64,000 bases of DNA from Liopterus haemorrhoidalis (GCA_963971575.1 OZ020615.1:63373379-63437378); one strand, 5' to 3'. Counted from the first letter of the stretch, positions 43,772-55,630 are shown. Made by a program: numbers and translations. The notes: generated by a model from the letters alone, not told the origin.

Positions 43772-44711
43772 TCGGTAAAAATTGTAGCCAAACGGCTAAA
43801 CCTAGAGAGTTGAAATTTGGCATGCTTATACAACTCTTTGACCCGCACATAGGCAAAATACTAAAACATCTAAAAAACATATCCCCCTAAAAATATAAAC
43901 AAATATATGCTCATCGAAAAAAAATAATTTTTTTACAGTTCTGTGTAGGGTATCAAATGAAAGCCCTTGGTACGTGGATTAACGATCAAAATTTTATTTT
44001 TGCAAAATAAATTATTTTGAGGCGATTTTTGCCAAAATTGTGCAAAAAATTTTGTCCCACATCCTGTAGTCCAGATGGTTTAAACTAAAAATCTGAAAAA
44101 ATTCTCAGTAATGTACATTGGTGTGAACCGGAATAGTACAACAGGAATTTTTGATCAGATTATGTTTTCGGAAAAAACGCATTTTTTGTGTTTTTAAGTA
44201 AAATATGTAATATATTTAATCCGCTATTTAACATAGTAAACGAGTGATCCTGTAGAGCACAGTGGTAGCGTTATCGCTTAGTGAGTTGAAACTACTGTAA
44301 GAAACTGTGTTCGAATCCCGTCAATTTTTATTTTTTCAGTTTTCATTTTGCATTTTTATTTTGTTTAAATTATTTTGTCAAAATTATAGTTATATTTTGG
44401 TAAATGTTGCATTTAATTTTTAAATGCGTAAATTTAATAACCAGTGGGAAGTTTTGAAATTATAATTTAATTCTATATTTGAAGGTATCAGAGGGCGAGG
44501 CTTATGATTTAAGCAACCAATGGAAGCCATAGGCGCAATTTTCAAAATCTTAATGAACCTTGCTATATAAAAAAAATACTGCACATATTTAGAAACTTAA
44601 ATAATGGTATTAGGCATTTGAATTAAAATTCATAAAAAAATATTTTGACATAAAATTTGTTTTGGCATCCCAAATAATCATCACATAGTTAATAAATACC
44701 TGCGAAACCCT
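43691..44711 (+). mobile_element. RepX copy with tRNA-like core A
   Basis: Ends AGGGTTTTGTAGGTAT and ATACCTGCGAAACCCT are inverse over about 16 bp with few mismatches, followed inside by (TCTG)n. At about 44240-44322 a tRNA-like stretch (TAGAGCACAGTGGTAGCG, GTGTTCGAATCCCG) interrupts sequence otherwise shared with 50746-51616 and 60009-61008. Confidence 0.8.
44240..44322 (+). ncRNA. tRNA-like core A in RepX
   Basis: A-box-like GAGCACAGTGGTAGC and B box TGTTCGAATCCCG lie about 50 nt apart, the spacing of tRNA genes. An acceptor stem is not evident, so a functional tRNA is unlikely. It could act as a polymerase III promoter. Confidence 0.45.
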
Positions 44712-45421
44712 GAAATGTGTGAAAATTCACACTTCACATCAATTTTTCATTTCTCGAGAAAAATTTTTTTTTTTTTTTCTCCAGAAACGTAAATTTTTCA
44801 CGACGCCACGTTAAACGCATTGTATTTTTAAAAAACTATTTAAAAAAATATAATGTTACTGAGTCACTGATTATAATTTAATTTTGATAAAATTTGTCTT
44901 CTGTCTCCCGCAACGCAACTATGGCAACAGATAAGAAGCGATTAATAATATTTAGCTAATTAGCATTTATTGTTTCAATATTTTATTTTAATTCAGTGTA
45001 TTATCTATTATAATCAATTACATTTCATTTTTTGTTCAGTTTAAAACTGTTATGTAAAAGATTACCTACAAGTTAAATAAAATAATTATTACTATTATTA
45101 TTAATTTCTTATTTTTTTAAATTTCTCTATACATGTGTATTTTCAACTAATATGCAATTACGTGCCGTTTTCGTAATCATTTTTAAAGCCCCGTTATCAA
45201 TTTGTTCTAATGGTATTTAAATGAATACTTTAGTACTTTAAAGTTGACTATAATTTTAACATGTTTTTATCCTCTACAATATTTTCAACATTAAAAAAAG
45301 ATATATATTCTAATAATTATTTTCCTCGAGATTCTTCGAGATGTCTCGAGAATTCTCGAGAAAATAAGTCTAATTTTTCATTTTTCGACAAATGAAAAGT
45401 CGACAAATCAGAAACACTAGC

Positions 45422-46058
45422 CAGCAAACATTTTTATACGGGCCAGTACTGTTGAAGCACATACTCCCCGGTATTGAAAGTAATGGGCCAGTACCCCGGT
45501 ATCCCCGTGGCCGTTAGCTGGCCCATTGGTTTATCAATTGCCGGCAGCGGTTAAGTGCAAAATAATCGCATTAATTGCAAGATTTATTTCTGATGGACCA
45601 GTGCCTATATTATACCCACTCTCTAGTATTTCAAATGTAACATATGTATATTTACCTTATACTTATCCAGTATTAAAATTAATGGTTAGGTGCAAAATAA
45701 ATACTCATTTGGCCATTTCACCATCGTTGAATAAATTTATTTAACAAATAAAGTTGACAATATCGCATCCGTTTTAAACGAAGTGAAGAAATTAACGTTG
45801 CTGTTAGTAGAATGATACGATATTGTCAACTTTATTCGTTGAATAAATTTATTCAACGATGGTGAAACAAAAGTAAAATGTAACATATTAACAAAAATAA
45901 GGAGTGCTCATAAAATGCTGGTAAAGTACTTCGTATAGGAGGAGTGCGAAATACAAATGTGAAGTACATTATTAATACTGGCGTTGCACTAAGTTTTAGT
46001 GCCAGCAATTTACCAACAGAAAAAGTAGTCGGCCAATGGTTGAATGTTTGCTGGGTAG
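45422..46058. mobile_element. Foldback MITE with CCAGCAAACATT ends
   Basis: Ends CCAGCAAACATT and AATGTTTGCTGG are inverse (allowing one short gap near the right end). Nested inside is a near-perfect 49-bp inverted repeat (45717-45765 with 45818-45866). No reading frame is recognised. Confidence 0.6.
45717..45866. repeat. Long hairpin, 49-bp arms
   Basis: The arm starting TTCACCATCGTTGAATAAAT is repeated in inverse with about 2-3 mismatches after a 52-nt loop. Each arm also contains the smaller palindrome TTGAATAAATTTATTCAA (exact in the right arm). It would form a strong stem in RNA or single-stranded DNA. Confidence 0.88.
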
Positions 46059-46639
46059 TCTTAAGGCTCCTTAAGATTTTTGTTAGAATGGCTCTTTGTT
46101 GATAAATGTTCCCAATCCTTGACCTAGACATTGTTAACTTATTATTTATTATTGCTAGATATTTTGTTATTCAATAGTCATAAGTAATTTTTTTGTTTGT
46201 TTTAGTGGTTTGTGATAAAAAAGTTATTATATCCATTTTTTCCAGGATGGATTGATTTTAGATGTTACGTCAGTTGTGACGTTTTGCGAATACAATCAAA
46301 TCTTATTAGGTCGCCAAAGTAACATTTATTTGCGCAATGCTATCAGCCGCACCCTAACGCCGCTTCCCCTCGTTTATCTACCTCTGTCTTCACCTTGTCC
46401 TGACCTTTTGCCCTTTGCAAATACTGCATTGTTATCACGAAAAATATAATTACAATAATCATATCATTATTTTAAATAGCTTATTCATTTCTTACTCAAC
46501 AGAATCTCTGTTCTCTTTCTGAGCAATGGCAGTGTTAATAGTAAAAGTCCTGACTGATTCTATCCAAGAAGAATACAGTCTAGTGACCAAAATGTATTTT
46601 TAAGTTTTAAGCCTGTGAACTAAATTAAATCGTGAACAT

Positions 46640-47345
46640 TTTCAAGCAATTATTTTTTACAACTTTCGACGTGGATTAACCCAACAAAAGTGCATCGATA
46701 AACTTAATTCTACTTTTGGCGCTGAAGCACCATCAAGGACTACTGTTTATCGATGGTTTGCCGACTTCTATCGTGGACGTATTTCGCTGAAGCACGAATT
46801 TCGTGAAGGTCGTCCAAAATCGGTTGTTTCGGAAAACATTGATGCTGTGCGTGAACTGATACTGATCGTCATGTGATTTATCGTGAGATTGAGGTATTCT
46901 TGAACATTAGTTGGACTCAGTAAGGAAAACTTGCACTAGGGGCTGAATTGTGTTTTTGGCGCCCTTGGCAAATAAAAAAAGTCCAAGTGATGAACAAACA
47001 AAGTTTCTCACCTCTCAAAATTCAAGTAATAAGCAAAAAAAAAACGGTCCTCATCTCCCAAAATCTAAAAATGATGAGCAAAAAAAAGGTCTTCACTTCT
47101 CAAAATGTGATGAAAAAAAAGGTCCTCGCCTTCACAATGGCGCCCCTTAGTCAAGCCCGTCAGCGCCCCTTTCCTTAGCGCGCCCAGAGCCCCCCCCCTT
47201 ACTGCGGCTCTGGTTGGACTAGCATACATTCAGTATTGCATGAACATTTGGCTGTCAAAAAGATTTGTTCGCAAGTGGAAAAAGTGCTTCGAAAATTGGT
47301 TCAAACGCATGCAAAAGTGTATTGATTTTCATGGAGAGTATTTTG
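46640..47345 (+). pseudogene. Mariner transposase N-terminal relic
   Basis: The plus strand reads FRRGLTQQKCIDKLNS-like coding (frame wording FRRGLTQQKCI), then FGAEAPSRTTVYRWFADFYR, FREGRPKSVVSENIDAVREL and, past an inserted MITE, SIHSVLHEHLAVKKICS. Frameshifts and deletions break it and the catalytic half is missing. It is a different mariner lineage from the others in the window. Confidence 0.8.
46918..47212. mobile_element. hAT MITE nested in mariner relic
   Basis: The flanks repeat GTTGGACT exactly (46910-46917, 47213-47220). The right end reads inward CAGAGCCGCAGTAAGG; the left end begins CAGTAAGG, lacking the first eight bases seen at 49261. The interior has GGCGCCC words and three to four units of the GAGCAAAAAAAAGGTCTTCAC type. 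Confidence 0.85.
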
Positions 47346-47698
47346 AAAAACAATAAAATCACTGTTGATAAATAACACTGGTCAACACAATTTTTGCTGA
47401 CTTACATCTAAGACTTGTTTCTTACCAATTTGGTGCTGCTGAACTCAAATATCACATCAGTTTTTGCGTATCACATCAGATTTTTGCTCTACAACAAATA
47501 CATATTTTCGGCCAAATAATGCTTCTATCGTTTAATTGTAGACGTCGATACTGTAATTGGTACAAATTTGGCGAACAATAAGGACTAAATAATTAGAAAA
47601 TATTCTTAAAATTTTATTTATAGTCAAAGAAAGAAAATGAGATCAGTTTTAATTACATTTTAATGCATTGGAGTGTTAAAATAAAAATAAAAAATAAT

Positions 47699-48230
47699 TT
47701 AAGGATTAAATGGTCGTTTGTAAGATCTTCTGGAGTGCACTATTCCCGATAAGTCTCTTTTAATAATCCAACAGTAGTCAGCCATCATGTGAGTATCCCA
47801 TCTTCCTTGATAACGTCTCTCCATCTCTTTTAAATCCTGATGGAAACGTTCACCCTGTTCATCACTAACATCTTCAAGATTGACAGGAAATTTGTCAAGA
47901 TGACTGTTTAAAAAATGAAGTTTCACGCTCATGTTGCACCCCAGATGATGATAATTTTCAATCAAATTTTCAACGACCTCCACATAGTTTTCGGCTTTTT
48001 TATTCCCAAGAAAATTTTTGATGAGCGCCACGAAAGACTACCATGCATTCTTCTCCATATCATCCATATGTATAGTGAAATGTGGATCATTCACTAATTT
48101 TCTAATTTGTGGTCCGTCAAAAATGCCAGCTTTTAGCTTCTCATTACTGAGACTTTGAAATGTTTCAGATATATATTTGAAACAGTCACCATCTTTGTTC
48201 AACTAAGCCTTTTCTGGGAAACTTATTGAA
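47699..48230 (-). pseudogene. C-terminal relic of a multicopy arthropod ORF
   Basis: The minus strand reads KDGDCFKYISETFQSLSNEK, GIFDGPQIRKLVNDPHFTIH, one in-frame stop near 48040, then KFLGNKKAENYVEVVENLIE-like coding and CNMSVKLHFLNSHLDKFP. It continues SDEQGERFHQDLKEMERRYQ and MMADYCWIIKRD. The conserved DEQGERFHQD and MADYCW motifs recur in many uncharacterised arthropod and cnidarian proteins that I associate with mobile or multicopy genes. The function is not known to me. Confidence 0.55.
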
Positions 48231-49260
48231 CAACAAGTACAAACCTGAACATTTAATTGATGCAGCGGTCATACTAAGTACCTTACCCTTGACCTTGCAA
48301 CCCCCGCCGTTCTAAAAAAGTCTATAACAATTACCTGCATGTAAGGCGTTTCTACAAAATATATTGGACAACAAGAACGAAGTTGAAATTAAAGTAGACG
48401 TATATCAGAACGTGAAAAGGTGAAAAAAAGTCAAAATACGATAGAACAAAAATTTGACGTGATAGGCAGAAACTGTTAACATTTTTGAAATCAGCACCCC
48501 AAAATTATTTAAAAACAAGTATCAGATCGAAGTCAGCAAAAAAAATGTTTAAATTTATTGACCAGTAATTGTTTTTGATCTCAAATCCCGAACCAAAAAA
48601 TTCTTTTTTAATATTTACCTTTTAATATACTCAATTTTAAAAATTAATTTGTGTAAAAATACTCTAGTTATTCCCTGTAGTTAGCACCCATTAAATTATG
48701 AAAGACCTTGAGTGATTATTGTAGTCGCACAGCCAATTTTAGTCATTGGACTGGAAATTGAATGAGTTCAATTATAATAACAATTCATATGACTCACTGA
48801 GGGGAATACTGTAAAAAAATATTAAAATATAAATAAAAACAACCCTACTATAACATTTTGTTTATCATGTTAAAAATAGGTATTTGTGGAGAGTGTTGTG
48901 GATGGTTATTATGACGAGGGGGTTGTAGACCGGAAGTAGAGACGCGGAGACAGGAGACACGCGTGACTGCCAGGCAACATTACCCACACGTACACAGCTT
49001 CCGGAAGATTGTAAATAAACCACGATTCTACAATTATTGTTCAACGCAATACGCTAAAATTATATTTGACTACAGTTCTCCGTATTCATAGTTTACACCT
49101 GCTATTCAATATTAAAATAATTTTTAGGATGTGATAGATACAACAAAGAACCCTTATGCCGTAACTCATGTCTCTGTATGGTAAAAATAACAAGGATGGG
49201 AAGTCAGCAAAAAATTAAACGACTCCTGAGTCGGTATTTTCGAAAACCGACTCGGACTCC
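48231..49260. other. Intergenic, partial RepX near 49120-49200
   Basis: A GC-richer patch at 48890-49020 has no recognisable frame. At 49120-49200 a decayed RepX-like end (ACAAAGAACCCTTATGCCGTAA) is seen. A small hairpin CGACTCCTGAGTCGG lies at 49220. Confidence 0.4.
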
Positions 49261-50070
49261 CAGAGCCGCAGTAAGGTAAACTTGCGCTAGGGGCACAACC
49301 GTGTTTTGGCGCCCTTGGTAAGTAAAAATAAGGTTCCTACCTCTCAAAATTTAAGTGGTGAGCAAAAAAAAGGTCTTCACCTCTCAAAATCCAAGTGACG
49401 AGCAAAAAAAAAAGGTCCTCATCTTCTTCGCAATGGCGCCCTTTTCCTTAGTGCGCTAGGGGCCGTCGCCCCTTCCAAATAACCCTTAAAAATGGCAAGA
49501 AATCGAAAAAATCGTAAGGGGTAGACCTTAAAAAAATCGTGATTTTGAAGCAAAAAAATTTTGTTTCCGGTTTTATTGAAAATTGGTACAAATATGTATT
49601 TTTGGTCATAGATCAATAAATTGGGTCCATTTTGAAGTTTGGGCAAAATTTTTGAATTTATAGGCAAAAAACTAACCCAAAACGACTCGAATTCAAAAAC
49701 TAGGAAAGCATGAATTTTTTTAATATTTTTTTCCTCACCCTGAAATTAGCTTAAAACTATATTTTGGCTAAAATCGGAGTCAAAAAATTTAATGATTTTT
49801 TTTTAAATTTTGTTGAAAAATTGGTATGCTTATACATGTCGACAATAAAACACAATAAAATTTTAAATGTATCTATATAATCTCATATTTTTAAATACAT
49901 TTGAAAGTTTTTTTTACAATCCACAATTATTTAATTAACATGATAAACGTATTTTATGATTATTATTATTATTAAACAACGATTGACGAGGCTTTTTGCC
50001 GCCCCTGAAATTTGCCGCCCGTGTGCGGTGCTCATTGCACCTTCGGGTTAGCGCGCCCCTACCCTCAGTA
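49261..50070. mobile_element. hAT MITE plus RepZ, joined
   Basis: It starts CAGAGCCGCAGTAAGG and has the same interior (GGTCTTCACCTCTCAAAAT, CAATGGCGCCC) as the MITE at 46918. It then runs into RepZ (49475-49850). A sequence like the far MITE arm (TTAGCGCGCCCCTACC) appears at 50048, suggesting RepZ was inserted into the MITE. The right terminus is unclear. Confidence 0.6.
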
Positions 50071-50084
50071 ACTGCCCAAACAAT

Positions 50085-50360
50085 CATGTAATTTAAAAAA
50101 TACATAGAATAAATAAGATTTGTTTTCTTATCGTAAACAATGTTTGTAATATAGATTTTTCTAGTCAAGTCAATAATACGAGAGATATTTTAAGTGTTTT
50201 ATTAAACAATTTAAACCCCGAAAATAAAAAAACTTCAGAATGAAAATTTTGAGAAACCATATAGCCTATGTTTGAATTCTGGTTCTAATTTACCATACCA
50301 AATTTCGTTAAAATATGTCGAGTCGTTTTAACCTAACAGAAAACTAGATATAGCCACAAA
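50085..50360. repeat. Second copy of the 17040-17400 repeat
   Basis: It shares AATAAGATTTGTTTTCTTA, GAATTCTGGTTCT and ACCAAATTTCGTTAAAATAT with the intronic copy, without the poly-C run. Confidence 0.65.
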
Positions 50361-50745
50361 TTTAATTAATATAGATGTAATTACATCTTCCAGTCATATT
50401 TTTGACGAGATATTTCACGTAAAATAAACAATGACAAAAGAAAGTAAAATAGTGTTTATCTCTATAATAATTGCAGAGAATGATATGTATTTTAGCTGGT
50501 ATTATTCATGAGCGTGCGAACTGTGGTTTCATAATAACTGTAAACTGAGAACGTTTCTGTAAAAGTAAGAAACAGAGTTTCTGCACGACTGTCGAATCCC
50601 ACTATTGTCTATAGAATTGTGGGCTGCAGAGATGTCATACTGATCTTACATCACTCCCAGAGACGCTCCAATCTAAACTTGCTGAATTTATATAATAAGA
50701 ATAATAAGTTTTATATTAGGTGTACCGGAAAGTATTTTCGTTTTT

Positions 50746-51616
50746 AGGGTTTTGTAGGTATGACCAAAAAACCCTTATACCGTCATTTTGTCGTCTGTCT
50801 GTCTGTTCGGTAAAAATTGTAGCCAAACGGCTAAACCTAGAGAGTTGAAATTTGGCATGCTTATACAACTCTTTGACCCGCACATAGGAAATTACTAAAA
50901 CATCTAAAAAACATATCCCCCTAAAAATATAAACAAAAATCTGCTCATCGAAAACAATTTTTTTTTTTTAATTCTGAGTAGGTTATCAAATGAAAGCCCT
51001 TAGTACGTGGATTAACGATCAAATTTTTATTTTTGCAAAATAAATTATTTTGATGCGATTTTTGCCAAAATTGTGAAAAAAAAAAATTTGTCCCACACCC
51101 TGTAGCCCAGATGGTTTAAACTAAAAATCTAATAAAATTCTAAGTAATGTATATTGGTGTGAACCGAAATAGTACAACAGGAATTTTTGATCAGATTATG
51201 TTTTCGGAAAATAACGAATTTTTTGTGGTTTTTGTTTCACAAAGTACAAAAGTTATACCAATGTAAGACACCCAAATGTAAGGCGTACGATAGCGTAGTG
51301 GTTAGAGCACTGGTGTCGTGAGCTAAAATTCGCTGGAAACGAAGGGTTTCGAGTACGGAGTGAATTTTATTTTTTCTGTTTTTTTTTTTGCATTTTTATT
51401 ATGTTGAAATTATTTTTTCAAAAGTTCTAGTTATATTTTGACAAATGTTGCATTTAATTTTTAAGAGCGTAAATTTAATAACCAGTCTTATTATATGATT
51501 AACAGACGATAAATTATTTTAAAAATATCGTTCATTTTGTCCTGATTACTACAAAGTAAAATTTGTCCTACACACTCAGCATGCCGCCTTCACTTATTAT
51601 ATACCTGCGAAACCCT
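50746..51616 (+). mobile_element. RepX copy with tRNA-like core B
   Basis: Ends AGGGTTTTGTAGGTAT and ATACCTGCGAAACCCT match the copy at 43691 exactly. The left 450 bp is about 90 percent alike by eye. Only two TCTG units remain. The core at about 51288-51360 is tRNA-like but differs from core A. Confidence 0.82.
51288..51360 (+). ncRNA. tRNA-like core B in RepX
   Basis: A box GATAGCGTAGTGGTTAGAGC and a B-box-like GGGTTTCGAGTAC with one extra T. The sequence between them differs from cores A and C. No convincing acceptor stem was seen. Confidence 0.45.
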
Positions 51617-51889
51617 GAAATGTGTGAATATTCACACTTCACATCAATTTTTATTATTAGTGCAGTAAGCGAACTAGCCACGACTTATTTGCTGAATTAA
51701 ACAGACGTCTTTTGCGTTTTGATTAAATTCTGTAATCTTGAGTATCTAATTATTGTTTTCGTTTCAAAGTTTAGTAAAGGCAGGCTAACATTTAATCGGT
51801 ACTCAGCCTGTTTGTGGATTGTTTTTTTTTTACTTTTTTTGCCGTAAATGTCAAAATTTTAACTCAAAAGTGACCATATATTTGTGATC

Positions 51890-52300
51890 TAAGGCGCAAA
51901 ATGTATAAGCATACTAATTTTTCAACAAAATTTAAAAAAAAAATCATTAAAAATTTTGATCAAAATTTTTTTGACTCCGATTTTCGCCAAAATATAGTTT
52001 TAAGCTAATTTCGGGGTGAGGATTCCGAAAAAAATATTTAAAAAATATATGCTTTCCTAGTTTTTGAGTTAGAGCCGTTTTGGGTCAGTTTTTTGCCTAT
52101 AATTCCAAAACTTTTGCCCAAAATTAAAAATGGACCAAATTTTGTTAATCTATGACCAAAAATACATGTTTGTACCAATTTTCAATAAAATCGGAAACAA
52201 AAATTTTTTGCTTCAAAATCACGATTTTTTTAAGGTCTACCCCTTACGATTTTTTCAATTTTTGGCTATTTTCAAGGGTTTTGGATTACTGCCCGTACAA
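51890..52300. repeat. Inverted RepZ copy
   Basis: This is the reverse complement of 1-470 and 49475-49850, with AAGGTCTACCCCTTACGATT marking the shared core. It runs directly into the tandem array at 52340. Confidence 0.75.
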
Positions 52301-52339
52301 AACTTAATAATTGGTTTATTAAAGGCCAATTTTTTTTAT

Positions 52340-53300
52340 AGAATAAACAATGTAGGAGAATTTAAAAAATTCGAACCGCAGATTTCTATCCCTAACCATT
52401 TTTTAGTTAGGATTTATCAACATTTTCAAAAAATTGAAAAAAAAATGAGAAATTTAAAAAAAAAATTTTTTGTTTCAAAATTTTGTTACAAGTCAATTAG
52501 GACCTCCAGATTACAAAAATTTCAACCGCAGGTCGTTATCGCATTTAGTTTTTGAGATACGTCTATGCGAAGATGAAAATTTCTATAAATCACGCCATAT
52601 TAAAATTTTGTAATAATTTTAAAATACGCACAAAAAATAAGGCTTTTATTTTTTTCTAGACTAAATAAGCTATGAGGAATCCAAAAATTCGAACCTCGGG
52701 TCGTTTTCTCTAACCGTATTTAAGTTGTGATTTTTTTTATTTCACAATTTTCACAAATAATGTAAATTGTGCCATTAAAAAAATTGTCATAATTTCAAAA
52801 CGCATTAAACGATTAAAGTCTCAAATTTTTTCTAGACTAAATAAACTAAGGAGAATCAAAAAATTTCAACCGCAGGTCGCTATCTCTAACCGTTTTTGAG
52901 TTGTGATTTTTTTAAATTCACAATTTTCACAAATAATGTAAACTATGCCATTAAAAAATTGTCATAATTTCAAAACGCATTAAACGATTAAAGTCTCAAA
53001 TTTTTTCTAGACTAAATAAACTAAGAAGAATCAAAAAATTTCAACCGCAGGTCGCTATCTCTAACCATTTTTGAGTTGTGATTTTTTTTAATTCACAATT
53101 TTCACAAATTATGTAAATTATGCCATTAAAAAAATTATCATAATCTCAAAACGTATTGAACGATTAAAGCCCCAAATTTTTCCTAGACTAAGTAAACTAA
53201 GGAGAATCCAAAAATATTAACCGCAGGTCGCTATCTTTAACCGTTTTAGAGTTATGATTTTTTTTAATTCACAAGATTCACAAATAATATAAACTATACC
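52340..53300. repeat. ~175-bp tandem array
   Basis: The phrase CCGCAGGTCGCTATCTCTAA recurs near 52526, 52694, 52870, 53045 and 53221 (first two diverged), a period of about 175 bp, with a weaker unit near 52377. Neighbouring units at 52870 and 53045 are nearly identical over long stretches, so homogenisation is recent there. Confidence 0.88.
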
Positions 53301-53309
53301 TGATTATAT

Positions 53310-53640
53310 AAGATTCAGAATTAAAAAAAATAAAGATGTACATGTGTACAACACAAGAAATAAGGAAGATTTTTCCATAACTTGTGTTAGAAAGGAACTA
53401 AGAGCAGTGTTTTTCTAAAGGTTTGACTTTATATAAACAACTTCCTAAGCAAATTAAAGATATTGAAAGACACAAATTATTTGAGTGTAAAGTACGTGAA
53501 CATCTTTTGAAAAAGTTGTTTTGTTGATTTTTAATACTTATTATATGTAGTTTATTTTAGTTTAAATGCTATTTTAATTTCTATTTTTGTATTTTTGATT
53601 TGCCACTGTGCTATTAAATAAAGATATTAATTAATTAATT
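53310..53640 (+). pseudogene. LINE 3' tail
   Basis: The plus strand reads VYNTRNKEDFSI, then after breaks LPKQIKDIERHKLFECKVRE and HLLKKLFC and a stop. It is followed by AATAAAGATATTAATTAATTAA. YNTRNK and LPxxIK mark the C-terminal end of CR1/jockey-like ORF2 proteins. Confidence 0.6.
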
Positions 53641-54531
53641 AATTTAAAAAATTGTCATAAACTCGTTTCGTTTTATATATTTTCGTATTATACATGCGAT
53701 GAAATAAACAGTGCTAGGTATAGATTTTTTATATCTTGAAGGTTGCCAAATTGTTTATATGTACAATTGCAACAATTATAATGTTTAATTTAAGTAATTA
53801 GATATTGTTATAGGATTATGAGTAAGCGCTGTATTTATAAACATTTTTGTTGCGACAATTTTAATTGCACAATCTTTTGCTCAATATAAAATAATGTGTA
53901 GGTATGATGTTTTCGTGTAGGATTTAATAACACTTATAATAAGTTACTATATAAACATTTAGAATATAAATCAAAATTTTAGAACAATTGAATCATAAAG
54001 ATGAACTTGAATTATGTGTACCAAGATATGAGTAATGGCTATAATAATAAACAAAGTTTTATGATTAAGATTAGCAAATATAACTCAATGCTGTTTGAAA
54101 ATTTTGAAAAACGTGGAAACTGAAATTATGATAAGAATTTAACCCTTTTGGACCTGACAAGGATTTCTAGAGATTTATGAAACTGGATTAAGAAGAAATA
54201 AAAGAATGTATTTTTATCAGCTAGATATTAGATTGCTTTATCAAATATCAATCAATCTTATTTCAAAATTGATTTCGCAATTTTCTGAGTAATTCTTATT
54301 ATAAATCATAACCGTTTGTATATTGTATTTTTTTTAAATAAATACATTTTTAAATAAATACAGAGCAAAAAATTCATAAGTGTAAAAGTTCATACTCAGC
54401 TCGGGCGCAAGAAAGAGTTGAGGCGCAAAAATCACGCCTCTTTTTTTTGTCATAACTGCGATCCGTCTTCCTTTTTTATTTAGTTAATTATTGGGACGCA
54501 AGATTGGTTCTTTGCCTCGGGCGCAGAAATA
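53641..54531. other. AT-rich intergenic DNA
   Basis: No recognised gene or bounded element. Confidence 0.4.
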
Positions 54532-55002
54532 CCACGTCGCTCAATAAGTCTCCGGTCTAAATAAGAAAAACATTTTTTTTTTTATAAATTCGACTTTATT
54601 CATCAACATACTCTCCTTCAAGAGTGATACATTTATTGCAACGCTCCTAAAATTAAAAAAAAATAAAATTAATTAATTTAAATTCAGTATACCTATCAGT
54701 AATAGTTGATTTACCTGGTGCAGAGTCTCTATAATGCTTATCAAGCCACTGTTTGGCTTCAACAGTATTTTTTCCCATCAAAAAACAATGTTTAATCAAC
54801 ACACGAAATTCTTTTTTATCCATTCTTTTGAAAATTACAAAACTGGAGTCACTAAAACCACTGTAACCTCTAAACTAATTGTCAGAATGTTATGAAATTT
54901 TCACACGTATCGTTTGAAGGTTGGTACTATCCAGAAATCATATGGGTCTGTCAACAGTGTTGCCATATATATGTCAGACCGGAGACTTATTGAGTGAAGT
55001 GT
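54532..55002 (-). mobile_element. Deletion-derivative mariner MITE, copy 2
   Basis: TA flanks ends CCACGTCGCTCAATAAGTCT and GGAGACTTATTGAGTGAAGT. It is an inverted, closely similar copy of 26357-26809 with the same internal deletion junction and the same truncated transposase N-terminus. Confidence 0.9.
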
Positions 55003-55059
55003 TACCTTTGTCTGGCTCTGCTATCGAGAGTTCAAAAAAACATTGCGGGAAAAATTTAA

Positions 55060-55630
55060 ACAAATATGTATGTATTTAAGAAAAAAGTTTTTTTTTTAAA
55101 TTTAATTTTGAGTGAATTATCAAATGAAACCTCTTCATGTGTGGATAAACTAGAAATTTAAAAAAAAGTGGCATTTTCCCCAAAAATGTGTCAAAAGAAT
55201 GTTGCCCCCACCCTAATTCCAGGGGTTAGTGTAAATATCTAAAAACATTCTAAGTAATGCACATTAATGTAAACCAAAATAGTACCACAGGAATTTTTGT
55301 TCTGATAATTATTTCAAAAGTTATCGAATTTTTTGCAACACCGTACTTACAATATTTATCTGACTGACTGAAGAACTGAATAGCTTTAGCTGGGTAAGTA
55401 AGATTGTTGTCTCTAGATCAGCGATTCCCACTGTGCATTAGTTAAACCATTGTTTTGACTTGAAGCGCTGTGGAAAAATATTGATACATTAAGGGCGCCG
55501 GGGACCGAAAATGTTTGGGAACCACTGCTCTGAAAGCGCGTGGATTATTTTTTCAAGAGGTACCCAAATTTATGATTTTTAATTTGTTCCCCCAATTTTT
55601 GTCACATACTAAATACCTACAAAACCCTCA
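55060..55630. repeat. Partial RepX with small hAT MITE
   Basis: It shares AATTATCAAATGAAACC and GTCAAAAGAATGTTGCCCC-like stretches with RepX and ends AATACCTACAAAACCCT. At 55419-55527 a 109-bp insertion has hAT-like ends CAGCGATTCCCA and TGGGAACCACTG; flanks CTCTAGAT and CTCTGAAA match at only 5 of 8. Confidence 0.55.

Larger units (their letters stand above)
43629..45418. mobile_element. RepY copy 1 with nested RepX
   Basis: The left part AGTGTTTCTTCTCGAGAATT and right part TCAGAAACACTA are inverse at the very ends. The interior is rich in TTCTCGAGAAA. The unit is split by a RepX copy (43691-44711). RepY is repeated on the other strand at 56255-57335, where the shared right part (CGCCACGTTAAACGCATTG, AATGACTCA) can be matched. 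Confidence 0.7.
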
